Assembly (NCBI RefSeq): GCF_018327685.1
Contig: NZ_BNEL01000001.1
Coordinates: 2,294,001 to 2,358,000 of the forward strand
Direction: 5' to 3'
Length of the DNA: 64,000 nt
DNA from: Streptomyces sp. TS71-3
GTDB lineage: Bacteria > Actinomycetota > Actinomycetes > Streptomycetales > Streptomycetaceae
Below the pieces are notes generated by a model. That model did no database searches, had not been told where the DNA came from, and saw nothing but the letters and a program-made list of their open reading frames with translations. A program made the translations under genes and the position numbers. Positions 27,405 to 37,602 of this stretch are shown piece by piece. The number at the start of each line of letters is the position of its first letter. Positions within the stretch are counted from its first letter, which is position 1.

Positions 27405-28483
27405 CGGCCCACCCGGGGATCGAGCAGCGGATAGATCAGGTCGGCGAGGGTGTTCATCAGGATCACGGCCGCCGAGAACACCAGGAAGCAGCCCTGCACC
27501 AGCGGCAGGTCCGGCACGCTCAGCGCCTCGTAGAACAGCCCGCCGAGGCCGGGCCAGGAGAACACGGTCTCGACGAGGACGGTGCCCGCCACCACCCGGC
27601 CGAGGTTGACGAAGATCAGCGTCATCGTCGGCAGCATCGCGTTGGGCACGGCGTGCCTGCGGCGCACCATGTCGTCCCTCAGGCCCTTGGCGCGGGCCGT
27701 CGTCAGGTAGTCGCTGCCCATCTCGTCGAGCACCGCCGACCGGGTGACGAGCAGCGTCTCGCCGTACTGCACCGCCACCAGGGTGATCACGGGCAGGATC
27801 ATGTGGTGCACGACGTCGATGACGTGCCCGAAGCCCTGCGCGCTGCCCGACTCCATGCCCCCGGTGGGGAAGAGGCCCGGGATCGGGCCCATGCCGACCG
27901 AGAACACGATGATCAGCATCAGCCCGAGCCAGAACGACGGCACGGAGAACAGCGTCAGCGCGAGACCCGTGTGGAACCGGTCCCCGGCCCCGCCGCTGCG
28001 CCAGGCCGTCCGGGTGCCGAGGGCCACGCCGATCAGCGAGTACAGGATGAACGCGGTGCCCGTGAGCAGCACCGTGTTCGGCAGCGCTTCCGAGATCTTG
28101 TCGATCACGGGGGTGTTGAACTGGTACGAGGTGCCCAGGTCGCCGGTGAGGGCCTTGCCGCAGTAGTCCGTGAACTGCTGCCACAGCGGCAGGTCGAGAC
28201 CGAACTCCCGGCGGTAGGCCGCCAGCTGCTCGGCCGAGACCTGCCGGCCGCCGGTCATGAACTTGACGGGGTCGCCCGGGATCAGCCGGAAGAGGAAGAA
28301 CCCGGTCACCAGGACGGCGAGCAGCGAGACGGCGGCGCCGACCAGCTTGCCCGCGACATAGCGTAGATATCCGGCGGTGCCTCGTGCACGCAGGCCGCGG
28401 GCCGGCGGCCCGGCCTGGGCCGGACCGCCTTCCGCCACGTCCGCCGTGCCCCCGGCGAGCGCCGGGGTGCTCTCAGATGCCAT
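27401..28483 (-). CDS. Peptide-type ABC transporter permease (DppB-like)
   Basis: This is the first permease, 360 residues. The N-terminus carries an extra 40-residue Ala/Gly-rich leader. The first helix (YVAGKLVGAAVSLLAVLVTG) is followed by FFLFRLIPGDPVKFMTGGRQ, a DppB signature, and LDLPLWQQFTDYCGKALTGD. The coupling loop is YLTTARAKGLRDDMVRRRHA, and PNAMLPTMTLIFVNLGRVVA continues the family pattern. It starts 87 bases after the binding-protein stop. Confidence 0.94.
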   Translation of the reverse strand: MASESTPALAGGTADVAEGGPAQAGPPARGLRARGTAGYLRYVAGKLVGAAVSLLAVLVTGFFLFRLIPGDPVKFMTGGRQVSAEQLAAYRREFGLDLPLWQQFTDYCGKALTGDLGTSYQFNTPVIDKISEALPNTVLLTGTAFILYSLIGVALGTRTAWRSGGAGDRFHTGLALTLFSVPSFWLGLMLIIVFSVGMGPIPGLFPTGGMESGSAQGFGHVIDVVHHMILPVITLVAVQYGETLLVTRSAVLDEMGSDYLTTARAKGLRDDMVRRRHAVPNAMLPTMTLIFVNLGRVVAGTVLVETVFSWPGLGGLFYEALSVPDLPLVQGCFLVFSAAVILMNTLADLIYPLLDPRVGR

Positions 28484-28570
28484 TCGGTCTTCTCCCGGGA
28501 CCCGGTCTGACGGCCCCCTGTGTCGCGTCGTCCATGACGTTACGCGCGCCGTGGCGCGCGGGCCCGCCGG

Positions 28571-30499
28571 CTACTCACGGTCCTCGGCGGTGGAGCGCCG
28601 GCGCATCCAGAAGAACACCCCGGCCCCGGCGACGACGACCACGGCCACCACGACACCGATGACCACACCGGTGGATCCCGACCCGCCCGAGGAGTCCGAG
28701 GAGTCCGCCGGCGTCGCCGACCACCAGCTCCAGTAGCCGTCCTGGCCGTAGATGTTGCCGGCCCCGGCGGGCATGGTGGTGATCGACTTGATCTGGTCGG
28801 TGCGGTAGGCCTCCATGGCGTTCGGGTACGCCATGACGTTCATGTACCCGGTGTCGTACAGCCGCGACTCCATCTGCTTGACCAGATCGGCCCGCTTGGC
28901 CGGGTCGTACTCGGCGAGCTGCTTGGCGTACAGGTCGTCGTACTTCTTGTCGCAGATGAAGTTGTCGGTGGCGCCGGTGTCCTTCGGAGTGGCCGGGAGG
29001 GCGGCGCAGGTGTGTATCGACAGGACGAAGTCGGGGTCGGGGTTGACCGACCAGCCGTCGAACGCCAGGTCGTAGTCACCGGCCAGCCAGGGGTCGGTCA
29101 CGTTGTCGAGGCAGTCGACGGTGAGCCCGATGCCGAGCTTGCCGTACCACTCCTTGAGGTACTTGCCGACGGCCTTGTCCTGCGGGTCCGTGGCGTGGCA
29201 CAGGATGCGGTAGTTCAGCGGCTTGCCGTCCTTGCCGACCCGGTTGCCGGCGGAGTTCTTCTTGTACCCTGCCTGGTCGAGGAGCTGGCCCGCCTTCTGC
29301 GGGTCGTAGACCATCTCCTGGCTGGTGGTCGGCTTCCAGTAGTACGTCGAGAAGCGCGGCGGGATGTAGCCCTCGCCGTCCACGGCGTGTCCCTGGAAGA
29401 CCTTGTCGATGAGCGTCTTGCGGTCGACGGCCATGAAGAGGGCGTGCCGGACCCGCTCGTCCAGCAGCGACGGGTCGCCGTTGCCGAACTTCTTGCCGTC
29501 CTTCGACCGGGCGCCCGGGTTCGTGGCCAGCGCGTAGAAGCGGCGGCCGGGGGCGTCGTTCACCTTGACGTTCGGGACGCTCTTGAGGGAGGCCGACTGG
29601 GCGGGCGTCAGGTTCTGGACGAACGACACCTCGCCCTTCTGGAGGGCGGCGACGGCGGCGTCGTTGTCCTTGTAGTACTTGAAGACGAGGTTGTCGAACT
29701 TGGGCGCGCCCCGCCAGAAGTCCTTGTTGGCCTTGAGCTTCACGTAGCTGTCGGCCTTGTAGTCGGTGACGGTGAAGGGGCCGTCGCCGACGATCGGGAA
29801 CTTCTGGTCGTTGTTGAACTTGGTGAAGTCCTTGACGTTCTGCCAGACGTGCTTGGGCACGATCGGGACGTCGATGGCCTCCATCGTGGACTGCGGCTTC
29901 TTCAGCGTGATGACGAGCTTGGTGGGGCTCGCCGCGGTCGCCGACTTGAAGTTGCCGACGTACGAGCCGTTGGCGGTGGCGGCGCCGGTGTCCGTCATCA
30001 TCTTGGTGTACGTCCAGGCCGCGTCCTCGGCGGTGACCGGCTTGCCGTCCGACCACTTGGCGTCCTTGCGGATGGTGTACGTCCAGGTCAGCTTGTCCGC
30101 GGACGGCTTCCAGCTGGTCGCGAGGCCCGGGATGGCGTGCGCGTCCTTGGCGTCGTAGTCGGTCAGGTACTCGTACTGCAACCGGAGGATGCTGGTGCTG
30201 ACCAGGCGCACCGCGAGGAAGGGGCTCAGCGAGTCGACGCTCTGGGCGACCGCCACCGTGAGGGTCTTGCCGCCGCCGTCTGCCGCCGCGGCCTGCTGGG
30301 GCGCGGGGTTCAGCGGTGTGGCCAGCGCCGCCGTCAGTGCCAGGGCGCCGGCGCCGGCCGCGGCCGCCAGCCGGTGCCGGGCGCGGAAGCCGCGCCGGGC
30401 CAGGGCTGCCGCCGATGTGGTGGGCACGGGACCGAACGGGCGCCCGCCGTCCGAGTGCCGACCGGGCGAGCGCCGGCCGTTGTTCTCGAGTCTGTCCAT
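28571..30499 (-). CDS. Peptide-type ABC transporter substrate-binding protein with C-terminal membrane anchor
   Basis: This is the family-5 (DppA/OppA-like) binding protein, 642 residues. ATG 30499 is preceded by a GAGG and preferred over ATG 30550, which has no ribosome-binding site. The N-terminus has a long basic region and a Sec-type hydrophobic core (LAAAAGAGALALTAALATPL) with no lipobox Cys. Family motifs include VDSLSPFLAVRLVSTSILRL and the Trp-rich WTYTIRKDAKWSDGKPVTAE. The last 40 residues are a Ser/Gly linker, a Val-rich membrane helix (GVVIGVVVAVVVVAGAGVFF) and a basic end (WMRRRSTAEDRE), so it is anchored by a C-terminal helix rather than a lipid. Confidence 0.92.
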   Translation of the reverse strand: MDRLENNGRRSPGRHSDGGRPFGPVPTTSAAALARRGFRARHRLAAAAGAGALALTAALATPLNPAPQQAAAADGGGKTLTVAVAQSVDSLSPFLAVRLVSTSILRLQYEYLTDYDAKDAHAIPGLATSWKPSADKLTWTYTIRKDAKWSDGKPVTAEDAAWTYTKMMTDTGAATANGSYVGNFKSATAASPTKLVITLKKPQSTMEAIDVPIVPKHVWQNVKDFTKFNNDQKFPIVGDGPFTVTDYKADSYVKLKANKDFWRGAPKFDNLVFKYYKDNDAAVAALQKGEVSFVQNLTPAQSASLKSVPNVKVNDAPGRRFYALATNPGARSKDGKKFGNGDPSLLDERVRHALFMAVDRKTLIDKVFQGHAVDGEGYIPPRFSTYYWKPTTSQEMVYDPQKAGQLLDQAGYKKNSAGNRVGKDGKPLNYRILCHATDPQDKAVGKYLKEWYGKLGIGLTVDCLDNVTDPWLAGDYDLAFDGWSVNPDPDFVLSIHTCAALPATPKDTGATDNFICDKKYDDLYAKQLAEYDPAKRADLVKQMESRLYDTGYMNVMAYPNAMEAYRTDQIKSITTMPAGAGNIYGQDGYWSWWSATPADSSDSSGGSGSTGVVIGVVVAVVVVAGAGVFFWMRRRSTAEDRE

Positions 30500-30575
30500 G
30501 AGTCGCTGACCTCGCCTTGTCGCTCGCGCAGAGATGGCCTTCTTGATCATGGTGCGCCAGCTGGGTTGATGAGTG

Positions 30576-30617
30576 TGTTTATCAGCGCGGGTCTGCGCGA
30601 GTCAACGCTTGGTTGAC
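30576..30617 (-). promoter_or_regulatory. Promoter with overlapping inverted repeat for the peptide importer
   Basis: On the minus strand TTGACT (30605-30600) is followed after 18 bases by TAAACA (30581-30576), a good housekeeping promoter 77 bases before the binding-protein ATG. The perfect inverted repeat GTCAAC-gcttg-GTTGAC (30601-30617) overlaps the -35 and could be an operator. Confidence 0.6.
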
Positions 30618-30830
30618 CCCATGTGGCCTGCGGAAATCACGAGTTGGACGGGATTTGCCACCCATTGGTCAAGACCGGTGAAAACGACCTGGCCAGCGCC
30701 TGGCGGTCGACCTGTCCCCTGGTCCGGGCCATGGGTCGGTTTCGTGTTACGGCGGTGTAGACAATCGGGCGGTCCGGGAGGTTGCGGTCACCCGGGCGGC
30801 GCGTACGCCGGGCGGGTGCATCCGAACGCG

Positions 30831-30875
30831 CCGGTGCCCCGGCCGTGCTCACGGTGGCACGGACCGGGGCACCGG
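30831..30875 (-). terminator. Long hairpin after the EspI-like gene
   Basis: Arms CCGGTGCCCCGG (30831-30842) and CCGGGGCACCGG (30864-30875) pair perfectly over 12 bp. The stem continues inside with CCGTGC/GCACGG, a single bulged base and an 8-base loop. It lies about 110 bases past the stop of the EspI-like gene and ends the minus-strand ESX transcript. The rest of the 482-base gap 30500-30981 shows only the importer promoter. Confidence 0.8.
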
Positions 30876-30981
30876 ATGCTCCCGTCGCGACGGTCTCGCG
30901 TGGCCCCTTGCGGCGGCCTGCGCAACCCCTTGCGGCAGCCTCGCGTGTCGCCTTGCCGTGGCCTCGCGGGGCCCGGTTCGC

Positions 30982-33900
30982 CTACTGGCCGGCTCCCTGC
31001 GGAGGCTGCTGGGTCCAGCCCTGCGGCACGCCCGGACCGGGTGCGCCGGGCTGCTGGGGCAGGGCGGCTCCCTGGGGCGGGGGCATGCCGGGGCCCGGAG
31101 CGCCGGGGTGGGGCGGCCCCGGTTGGGGCGTGCCCGGTTGCGGGGGGCCCTGCGTGTAGCCGTAGCCGGGCTGCTGCCAGTGGCCCTGTTGCTGCCAGTC
31201 GCCCTGGCCGGGGGCCTGCTGGCCCGGCATCGGGGGCGCCACCTGCGGCGGCGGGTTCCCGTCCGCCGTCCACAGGCCGTGGGCCTGCTGGTGCCGCACG
31301 AAGTCCTCGGCCACCAGCGCCGCCAGGTTGAAGTACGCCTCGCGCACCTTGGGCCGCATCATGTCGAGGTCCACCTCGGCGCCGGCCGAGAGGTGCTCGT
31401 CGAAGGGGACGACGATCACGCCCCGGCAGCGGGTCTCGAAGTGGCTGACGATGTCCTCGACCTTGATCATCTTGCCGGTCTCGCGGACGCCGGAGATCAC
31501 CGTGAGCGACCTTGAGACCAGGTCGGCATACCCGTGCGCGGAGAGCCAGTCGAGGGTCGTGGAGGCGCTGCTCGCCCCGTCCACGGACGGCGTGGAGATG
31601 ATGATGAGCTGGTCCGCCAGGTCCAGCACGCCCCGCATGGCGCTGTAGAGCAGGCCGGTGCCGGAGTCCGTGAGGATGATCGGGTACTGCCGGCCGAGCA
31701 CGTCGATGGCCCGCCGGTAGTCCTCGTCGTTGAAGGTCGTGGAGACCGCGGGGTCGACGTCGTTCGCGATGATCTCCAGGCCGGAGGCGGCCTGCGACGT
31801 GAAGCGCCGGATGTCCATGTACGTGTTGAGGTACGGGATCGCCTGCACCAGGTCGCGGATGGTGGCCCCGGTCTCGCGGCGCACCCGGCGGCCCAGCGTT
31901 CCGGCGTCCGGGTTGGCGTCGATGGCGAGGATCTTGTCCTGCCGCTCGATGGCCAGCGTCGAGCCGAGCGCCGTGGTGGTGGTCGTCTTGCCGACACCGC
32001 CCTTGAGGCTGATGACCGCGATCCGGTAGCACGACAGCACCGGGGTGCGGATCAGCTCCAGCTTGCGCGCCCGCTCGGCCTCCTCCTTCTTGCCGCCGAG
32101 CTTGAACCGCGAGCCGCCCGCCACGGGCCGCCCGCTCTTCGCCTTCTGCCGCTTGGCGTTGACCAGCCGGTCCGAGGACAGCTCCACCGCGGCGGTGTAG
32201 CCGAGCGGGGCGCCCGGGTTGGTGGGCTGCCGCTGGTCGTGCTGCACCGCCTGCGGGTACGCCGCACCGGGGTCCTGGGGGCCGGGCTGTCCGGGCATCC
32301 CCGGGTGTCCGGGGGCACCCGGTGCACCTGGGGCACCGGGCTGGCCCGGAGGCTGCTGGCCGGGGTGGGGCGGGGCGCCGGCCGGGCCGCCCCGGCCTTG
32401 TGCGTACGGGGTGCCGGGAGCCCCCGGGGCACCGGGCGCTCCGGGTCCGCCGTGCGCACCGGGTCCGGCCGGCGCTCCGGGCGGGAACGCGGCGGGCTGG
32501 CCCACGGGCGGCTGCTGGTAAACGGGGGCGCCGGGACCCTGGGGCGGAACGGGGCCCTGGCCGCCGGGTGCCCCCGGCTGGGGCGCCGGAGCCGGGCTCC
32601 TCGGGTCCTGCACCCCGGGCCCCTGCGGGAAGCCGTAGCCGTCTTGCTGACCGGGCGTCTGGGGTGTGGGGCCGCCCTGCTGGGGGAAGCCGTAGCCGCT
32701 CTGCTGGCCGGGCGGCGGGGGCGTGGGACCACCCTGTTGCGGGAAGCCGTAACCACCCTGCTGGCCGGGGGCCGGCGGGGTCGCGGGGCCCGGCTGCTGC
32801 GGGAACCCGTAGCCGCCCGGTGCCGGGGCCGGCTGCGGTGCCCCCGGCGCCTGCCCGGACTCGGGTGCGCCGGGCTGCGGGAAGCCGTAGCCGCCGGGCG
32901 GGGTCTGCGCGGGCGGGGGAGTGGGCCCGCCCTGTTGGGGGAAGCCGTAGCCGCTCTGCTGGCCGGGCGTCTGGGGTGTGGGGCCGGTCTGCTGGGGGAA
33001 GCCGTAGCCGCCTTGCTGACCAGCCGTCGGGGGAGTGGGGCCACCCTGGTGCGGGAAGCCGTAGCCGCCCTGCTGCCCCTCCGGGGGCGTGGGCGGTCCG
33101 CCGGGCGTGGAGTTGGGCCAGGCCGGCGGCGCGGGCTGCTGCGCGCCCGGTGCCTGCCCGGCGGGTGGCGTCTGGGCCCCGGGCCGGCCGGGCTCCTGCG
33201 GCGTCGCGGACCACTGGTCCGCGGCGGCCGGCGCGGCGAGTTCGAAGGAGGGCGGCAGCGGCGGCAGCCCGCCCTGCTGCCCCGGCAGCGGAGTCCAGGG
33301 AGCGGGCCGGCCCTGGGCGGCGTCCGCGCCGGGCCCCGCGGCGCCGCCGGGCGCCGTGCCCTGCTCGCGTCCGGCGCTCGGGGGCGCGACGCTGCCCTGG
33401 ACACCACCGTCCGTGCCACCGTCCGCGGTGCTCTCCGCGCCGGCCGCACCGGTCGCGACCTCCCCGGAGTGCGCCCCGGTGTTCGAGATGTCCTGGCCTC
33501 CGGTGCCGTCGTCCGCGTCCGGACGCGCCCCGCCCGTGCCCGTGCCGTCGCCGTGCGGGACCGCGACGGAGCCCGTGCCGCTGCCGGTGCTGCCGTGGTC
33601 CGTGCCGGACTGCGCGCCGGTGTCCGAGGTCCCGCCGGCACCGCCTTCCGGGCCAGTGGACCAGGGCGAGCTGCCCCCGGAGGAGTCGCCGTCCGACGAG
33701 GACGGCTCGCCGGAGCGTGCGGTGCCCCCCGGCGGGGTGGCAGGGGTGTTGACGCCCTGGCTGGAGCCGAGGGACGTGCGCGGATAGTCGGGATCCGTCT
33801 CGGGCGGCCAGACGATCGGGGAGCCCTGGGAGGAGGAAGGGCCGGCGGAATGCGTGGAGCCCGAGGTGCCCGGAGAGCCGGGCGAGTCCTGGCCGCCCGA

Positions 33901-34755
33901 CGTGGTGGTGCCACCCGCGGGCGTGCCCGTGGTGCCGGTGCCGCTGCCCGGTTCGCTCGTGGCGTCCGCGCCCGTTCCGGAGGCATCTCCGTCGCCGCTG
34001 CCGCCGGCCTTGGCGGAGGCGCTGTGCTGGGTGGCCAGTTGGGCCAGCTCACGCTTGAGCGCCGCCGAGGAGATCCGCATCGTGCTGTGGCTCTCCACGT
34101 CGTCACCGCCCGCGGTGTCCCAGGAGGAGCCCTCCTGGCCGCCGGCCGCGCCCGTGCCGCCCTCGCCCGGGGTGCTGCCCGTGCCGTAACCGGAACCGGG
34201 GGAACCCGCCCCGTACGCCGTGCCCCCGGCGGGGCTCTCGTACGCCGTGCCCGAGCCGTAGGCGCTCCCCGGGCCCGTACCGTATCCGCCGCTCTGCTGT
34301 GCCCCGGTGCCGTGCCCGGCGGAGTCGCCCCAGGGGCTCGCGGGCGCCCCGGGCGCGGAGCCGGAACCGGAGTCGTATCCCGTGCCGCCGGGCGGGGTGG
34401 TCCCCGGCCCGTATCCCGAGCCGGGCGCCGGGTAGCCGTAGCCGGACGGTGCCGCCGTGCCCTGGCCGGGGGTTCCGCCCCCCGCCCCCCACTGCGGATC
34501 GACCGGGGCGCCGCCGGGCGCCGGAGGCTGCGCCGAGCCGGCCGGTGGAGCCGGTGTCGCTCCCGGCGGTGTGGGTGACGACCCCGGAGCCGACGACGCG
34601 TCCTGCGAGCTCGGCGACGCGTTCTGCGTGTACCAGGCGGGCGGGGCGTAGTCGATGGTGAACTCTCCCGTCGCCTCGAAGGCGGACTCGGCGTCGGACT
34701 GGTCATCGTCGGGTGACTCCCAGCCCCCGCGGATACCGTCCCGATCGCTGCTCAC
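30982..34755 (-). CDS. EspI-like ESX protein: Pro/Gly-rich N-terminus with MinD/ParA ATPase
   Basis: GTG 34755 sits behind a strong AGGAGG and gives 1,257 residues. The first ~850 are low-complexity: Ser/Gly/Thr-rich, then Pro/Gly/Gln-rich with about a dozen repeats around GYGFPQQ. The C-terminal part is a MinD/ParA-type P-loop ATPase with the deviant Walker A KGGVGKTT (918-925), [16 protein letters not shown] and a [12 protein letters not shown]alker B strand. After the ATPase a second Pro/Gln-rich tail follows. The arrangement matches mycobacterial EspI (ESX-1), a regulator that responds to ATP level; that role is known there and only inferred here. It lies downstream of eccE and the 35159 gene, separated by a 403-base gap with its own hairpin. 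Confidence 0.85.
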   Translation of the reverse strand: MSSDRDGIRGGWESPDDDQSDAESAFEATGEFTIDYAPPAWYTQNASPSSQDASSAPGSSPTPPGATPAPPAGSAQPPAPGGAPVDPQWGAGGGTPGQGTAAPSGYGYPAPGSGYGPGTTPPGGTGYDSGSGSAPGAPASPWGDSAGHGTGAQQSGGYGTGPGSAYGSGTAYESPAGGTAYGAGSPGSGYGTGSTPGEGGTGAAGGQEGSSWDTAGGDDVESHSTMRISSAALKRELAQLATQHSASAKAGGSGDGDASGTGADATSEPGSGTGTTGTPAGGTTTSGGQDSPGSPGTSGSTHSAGPSSSQGSPIVWPPETDPDYPRTSLGSSQGVNTPATPPGGTARSGEPSSSDGDSSGGSSPWSTGPEGGAGGTSDTGAQSGTDHGSTGSGTGSVAVPHGDGTGTGGARPDADDGTGGQDISNTGAHSGEVATGAAGAESTADGGTDGGVQGSVAPPSAGREQGTAPGGAAGPGADAAQGRPAPWTPLPGQQGGLPPLPPSFELAAPAAADQWSATPQEPGRPGAQTPPAGQAPGAQQPAPPAWPNSTPGGPPTPPEGQQGGYGFPHQGGPTPPTAGQQGGYGFPQQTGPTPQTPGQQSGYGFPQQGGPTPPPAQTPPGGYGFPQPGAPESGQAPGAPQPAPAPGGYGFPQQPGPATPPAPGQQGGYGFPQQGGPTPPPPGQQSGYGFPQQGGPTPQTPGQQDGYGFPQGPGVQDPRSPAPAPQPGAPGGQGPVPPQGPGAPVYQQPPVGQPAAFPPGAPAGPGAHGGPGAPGAPGAPGTPYAQGRGGPAGAPPHPGQQPPGQPGAPGAPGAPGHPGMPGQPGPQDPGAAYPQAVQHDQRQPTNPGAPLGYTAAVELSSDRLVNAKRQKAKSGRPVAGGSRFKLGGKKEEAERARKLELIRTPVLSCYRIAVISLKGGVGKTTTTTALGSTLAIERQDKILAIDANPDAGTLGRRVRRETGATIRDLVQAIPYLNTYMDIRRFTSQAASGLEIIANDVDPAVSTTFNDEDYRRAIDVLGRQYPIILTDSGTGLLYSAMRGVLDLADQLIIISTPSVDGASSASTTLDWLSAHGYADLVSRSLTVISGVRETGKMIKVEDIVSHFETRCRGVIVVPFDEHLSAGAEVDLDMMRPKVREAYFNLAALVAEDFVRHQQAHGLWTADGNPPPQVAPPMPGQQAPGQGDWQQQGHWQQPGYGYTQGPPQPGTPQPGPPHPGAPGPGMPPPQGAALPQQPGAPGPGVPQGWTQQPPQGAGQ

Positions 34756-34909
34756 AATTCCTCCTGGTGTGGTCGAACACCCTCGTACCGTTCTGGGGCG
34801 ACCGTCTCCGCCGACCTCAACTGCCGTGTATCCGACGGCACCAGCTGTCCGCGTCCTCGAAGCCGTGTGCACCTGTCCGCGACCCTGACGACCGCGGTCG
34901 TTCGACACC

Positions 34910-34938
34910 GTGCCGGACCGTTGCGGTCCGGGCGGCAC
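34910..34938 (-). terminator. Hairpin between the 35159 gene and the EspI-like gene
   Basis: GTGCCGGACCG (34910-34920) pairs with CGGTCC...GGCAC (34924-34938) around a TTG centre, with a 4-base insertion in one arm. It may end the eccE transcript or attenuate entry into the EspI-like gene. The remaining parts of 34756-35158 show no gene. Confidence 0.45.
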
Positions 34939-35158
34939 TCCCCCTGGAACACCCTTACCCACTCGCTCACGGACCGTCCGGCCCGCGGGCGCGCCGAGGG
35001 TGCCCCAAGACCCAGCCTAATCACCACGGCGGCCCATACGGCAGGCCCGTCGGCCACCCCGTCGCCGGGGCGGCGCACCGCACCGCGCCCGAATGCGCCC
35101 GGGTGCTTCCCAACGCGCCCGGGAAATGCCCCCAAACGCCGAGCAAGGGAGGAAATCC

Positions 35159-36016
35159 CTACGTCCGGTCCATCCGGCGGGGCATACCCAACAATCCGGT
35201 CTCGGCGTCGGTGGCCTGCGTCATCACGTACTGGCGGTCCCGGCCCGCACACCAAAGGGTGACACCGTCGGCGAGCGTCGGCAGCGACTCGACGTCCGCG
35301 ACGGGCAGCGTCAGCAGCCGGCCGAGCTTGCTGGACTCGTCCGGCGACAGCCGCTGGACGCCCACCAGCCGCGTCTGCCGCATCAACCGGGGCGCGACCG
35401 GGCTCAGATAGGGCAGCAGCGTCAGCACCGACTGCCAGGGCCCGGACACCACGCGGCCGCGCGGCGGCTGCATCCCGCAGTCCCGCACCACCAGCACCGG
35501 GCTGCCCGCCGACGGGCCGAGCGGCGGTACCCGCCCGACGTCGTGCAGGGTGATGATCTGCTGCGCACCGCCCGCGGCGTGCGCGAGCGCCGTCCAGTCG
35601 CCGGCGCGGCCGGTCTCGACGGCGACCCGCGCACCCGTCGCCGCGGCCCGCAGCGCCAGCACCTGGGCGGTCCACAGGCCGCCGATCAGCAGGATGTCGT
35701 AGGGCGTCGGGCGGTGCAGCCCGAGCACCGCGGGGCGGGACTGCGCGTCCACCCCTATGACCACGCCGTCGTCCCCGACGGGCAGCGCCAGCGTGTCCAC
35801 GTCCTCCGCGGAGACGGCATGGCGGCCGTTCCGCGGGCCTATCAGGCCGAATCCGGCGCGCAGCCGGCCACGGAAGTCGGCCCCCTGCCCGGCGGGCATG
35901 CCCTGCGCCGCGGCTCCCAGAGGCGCGTCGCCGCCCCAGTGCCCCGGCTGGCCCGCCGGGGCGGTCGTCACCGGAGCGCCCATGCCGCCCTGCGCGGGCG
36001 GAGTCGTCATGGCCAT
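35159..36016 (-). CDS. ESX-locus protein of unknown function
   Basis: This 285-residue protein is not matched to a named family. ATG 36016 overlaps the eccE stop by one base; a second in-frame ATG is at 36010. The first 45 residues are Pro/Gly/Ala-rich, followed by a compact globular part with FRGRLRAGFGLIGPRNGRHA and YDILLIGGLWTAQVLALRAA, GAQQIITLHDVGRVPPLGPS and ADGVTLWCAGRDRQYVMTQA. No membrane helix, signal peptide or nucleotide-binding motif is visible. Coupling to eccE and conservation of position, from memory, in Streptomyces ESX loci point to a cytoplasmic accessory role in secretion. Confidence 0.8.
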   Translation of the reverse strand: MAMTTPPAQGGMGAPVTTAPAGQPGHWGGDAPLGAAAQGMPAGQGADFRGRLRAGFGLIGPRNGRHAVSAEDVDTLALPVGDDGVVIGVDAQSRPAVLGLHRPTPYDILLIGGLWTAQVLALRAAATGARVAVETGRAGDWTALAHAAGGAQQIITLHDVGRVPPLGPSAGSPVLVVRDCGMQPPRGRVVSGPWQSVLTLLPYLSPVAPRLMRQTRLVGVQRLSPDESSKLGRLLTLPVADVESLPTLADGVTLWCAGRDRQYVMTQATDAETGLLGMPRRMDRT

Positions 36017-37353
36017 CAGCGGGTGCCTCCCAGCGGCATGGTGGCGAGCACACCGGGGAGCTGCTCGCGGTCGAGCCGTACCAGTCCCGTCCGGGTGTGC
36101 CGCGCGGCCTGCTGAAGGCGGCGCCGGGCGGCGGTGAGCTCGGTGTCGCCGCGGCCGGTCACGCGCACAAAGCCACGGACCGTCATCTCGTGGTGCTCAC
36201 CACGGCTCAGGGTGATGCTGAACGTGGTGGCCAGCGCGGGTATCGCCGTGATCAGCGCGACGAGCTGCGGCAGCGACCCGGCCGAGCCGCCCAGCTGCGG
36301 CCAGCGCCGCACCCAGTACGTCGTGTGCCTGCGGTTGTCGCAGCGCCAGGTGCGGCTGGTCTCCTCGGTCCTGCGCTGCGGGGCCTCCGCCCGGCCTGCC
36401 TGGGCCGTCACCATCGGGTTGGCGCACGCGGAGGTGGCGATCGCCGCGGCCAGCTCCTCCTCCGTGAGGAGCGTGGCGCGGAAACCGGCGCCGGTCAGGC
36501 GGCTCGCGAGCTGGTCCGCCGCGCGCACCACGCACTTCTGTGCGCCGGTGATCCCGCCGCCGCGCGCCGCCACCGCCTCCGGGCAGAGCTCCGGGTCGAG
36601 CTTCAGCGCGATCCACGTGATGCGCACCGCGGGCGCGCCCGTCTGGGCCTGCAGCGGCGCGTAGTTGCTGACCGCCACGGACTCCTGCGGAAGGTGCAGC
36701 GCGGGCGCGGGCTGCGTGTGCAGCACCACCTGGGCGGACTCCAGATGGATGTCGTCGACGTCCATGGCCTCCCGCACCAGCTTCAGGGGCAGCGGACGCC
36801 GGTCGCGCTCGTTGCGCAGCGCCGTGGCGTCGGACTCGACCTGGAGGACGGCCGTCAGGAACGTGCCGTCGCCGACCATGCCGACCGTGTGGCGGTCCTT
36901 GCCGCCGTACGCGTAGATCCGCAGCGCGGGGTCGCACTCCACGGCGGGCGCGAAGCCGGGCTCGGTGCCGGGCGGTATGGCCGTGTTCTTCGCCCGGCGC
37001 TTTCGAGCGCGCAACCCGCGTGCGGTGGTGAGCCATTCGGGCAGCGAACGGCCGCGGCGGCGCGCCACGGCGAGCAGCACCAGGACCGCGGCGATCACGA
37101 CACCGGGCACCAACATGAGGGCGCCCGCCACCCACGCGCCCAGCAGCACGGCCATCGCCAGCTCCAGCAGCACCATCTGCTGCAACCGGAAGGAGATGAA
37201 CTGCCCCGAGCGGTTCGTGAGCCGGAAGGCGGCGGGGGTGGAGGACGCGGAGGCCGGGGGCGCCGCGGCGGGCCGTGGCCCGCGTCCGGGCCCTGAGCCC
37301 CGCGCCGCGGACCGGCTCCTCGACCGCGGTCGAGCCGGCGTAGCGGAAGTCAC
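36016..37353 (-). CDS. eccE: Type VII secretion protein EccE
   Basis: EccE is a peripheral membrane component of the ESX translocation complex. The 445-residue protein has a basic, Pro/Ala-rich N-terminus, then LTNRSGQFISFRLQQMVLLE and two adjacent membrane helices (LLELAMAVLLGAWVAGALML and VPGVVIAAVLVLLAVA). A cytoplasmic domain follows with RIYAYGGKDRHTVGMVGDG and TYWVRRWPQLGG. This two-helix plus globular-domain design is that of EccE. It is divergent from eccB; the 249-base gap between them must carry both promoters. Confidence 0.87.
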   Translation of the reverse strand: MTSATPARPRSRSRSAARGSGPGRGPRPAAAPPASASSTPAAFRLTNRSGQFISFRLQQMVLLELAMAVLLGAWVAGALMLVPGVVIAAVLVLLAVARRRGRSLPEWLTTARGLRARKRRAKNTAIPPGTEPGFAPAVECDPALRIYAYGGKDRHTVGMVGDGTFLTAVLQVESDATALRNERDRRPLPLKLVREAMDVDDIHLESAQVVLHTQPAPALHLPQESVAVSNYAPLQAQTGAPAVRITWIALKLDPELCPEAVAARGGGITGAQKCVVRAADQLASRLTGAGFRATLLTEEELAAAIATSACANPMVTAQAGRAEAPQRRTEETSRTWRCDNRRHTTYWVRRWPQLGGSAGSLPQLVALITAIPALATTFSITLSRGEHHEMTVRGFVRVTGRGDTELTAARRRLQQAARHTRTGLVRLDREQLPGVLATMPLGGTR

Positions 37354-37602
37354 TGCGTCAAACCCCCGAATTCCGTCCGTTTACGTCCGAACGCTGTTGC
37401 ATGCAGGCCGCTTTCGAATCCCGCACCCTACCCGCCTGACACGAGCGGTCGTTCACCAGGCATAGTAGGGGCCCGGTCCGACAATAGAGGCGGGGACGGG
37501 ACGGCAGCTTCCCGGCGCCACACGGGATTTCCGGATACGGTGCCGCCGGCGCCGTAGGGAACACGGGCGCCGCACGGGAGCAAGGGGGAGCGGCAGACAC
37601 TC

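Noticed and set aside
31534..34578. Plus-strand frame of over 1,000 codons opposite the EspI-like gene
   Set aside because: Low-complexity Arg/Gly/Leu translation mirrors the repeats of the real gene, which has a strong ribosome-binding site and P-loop.
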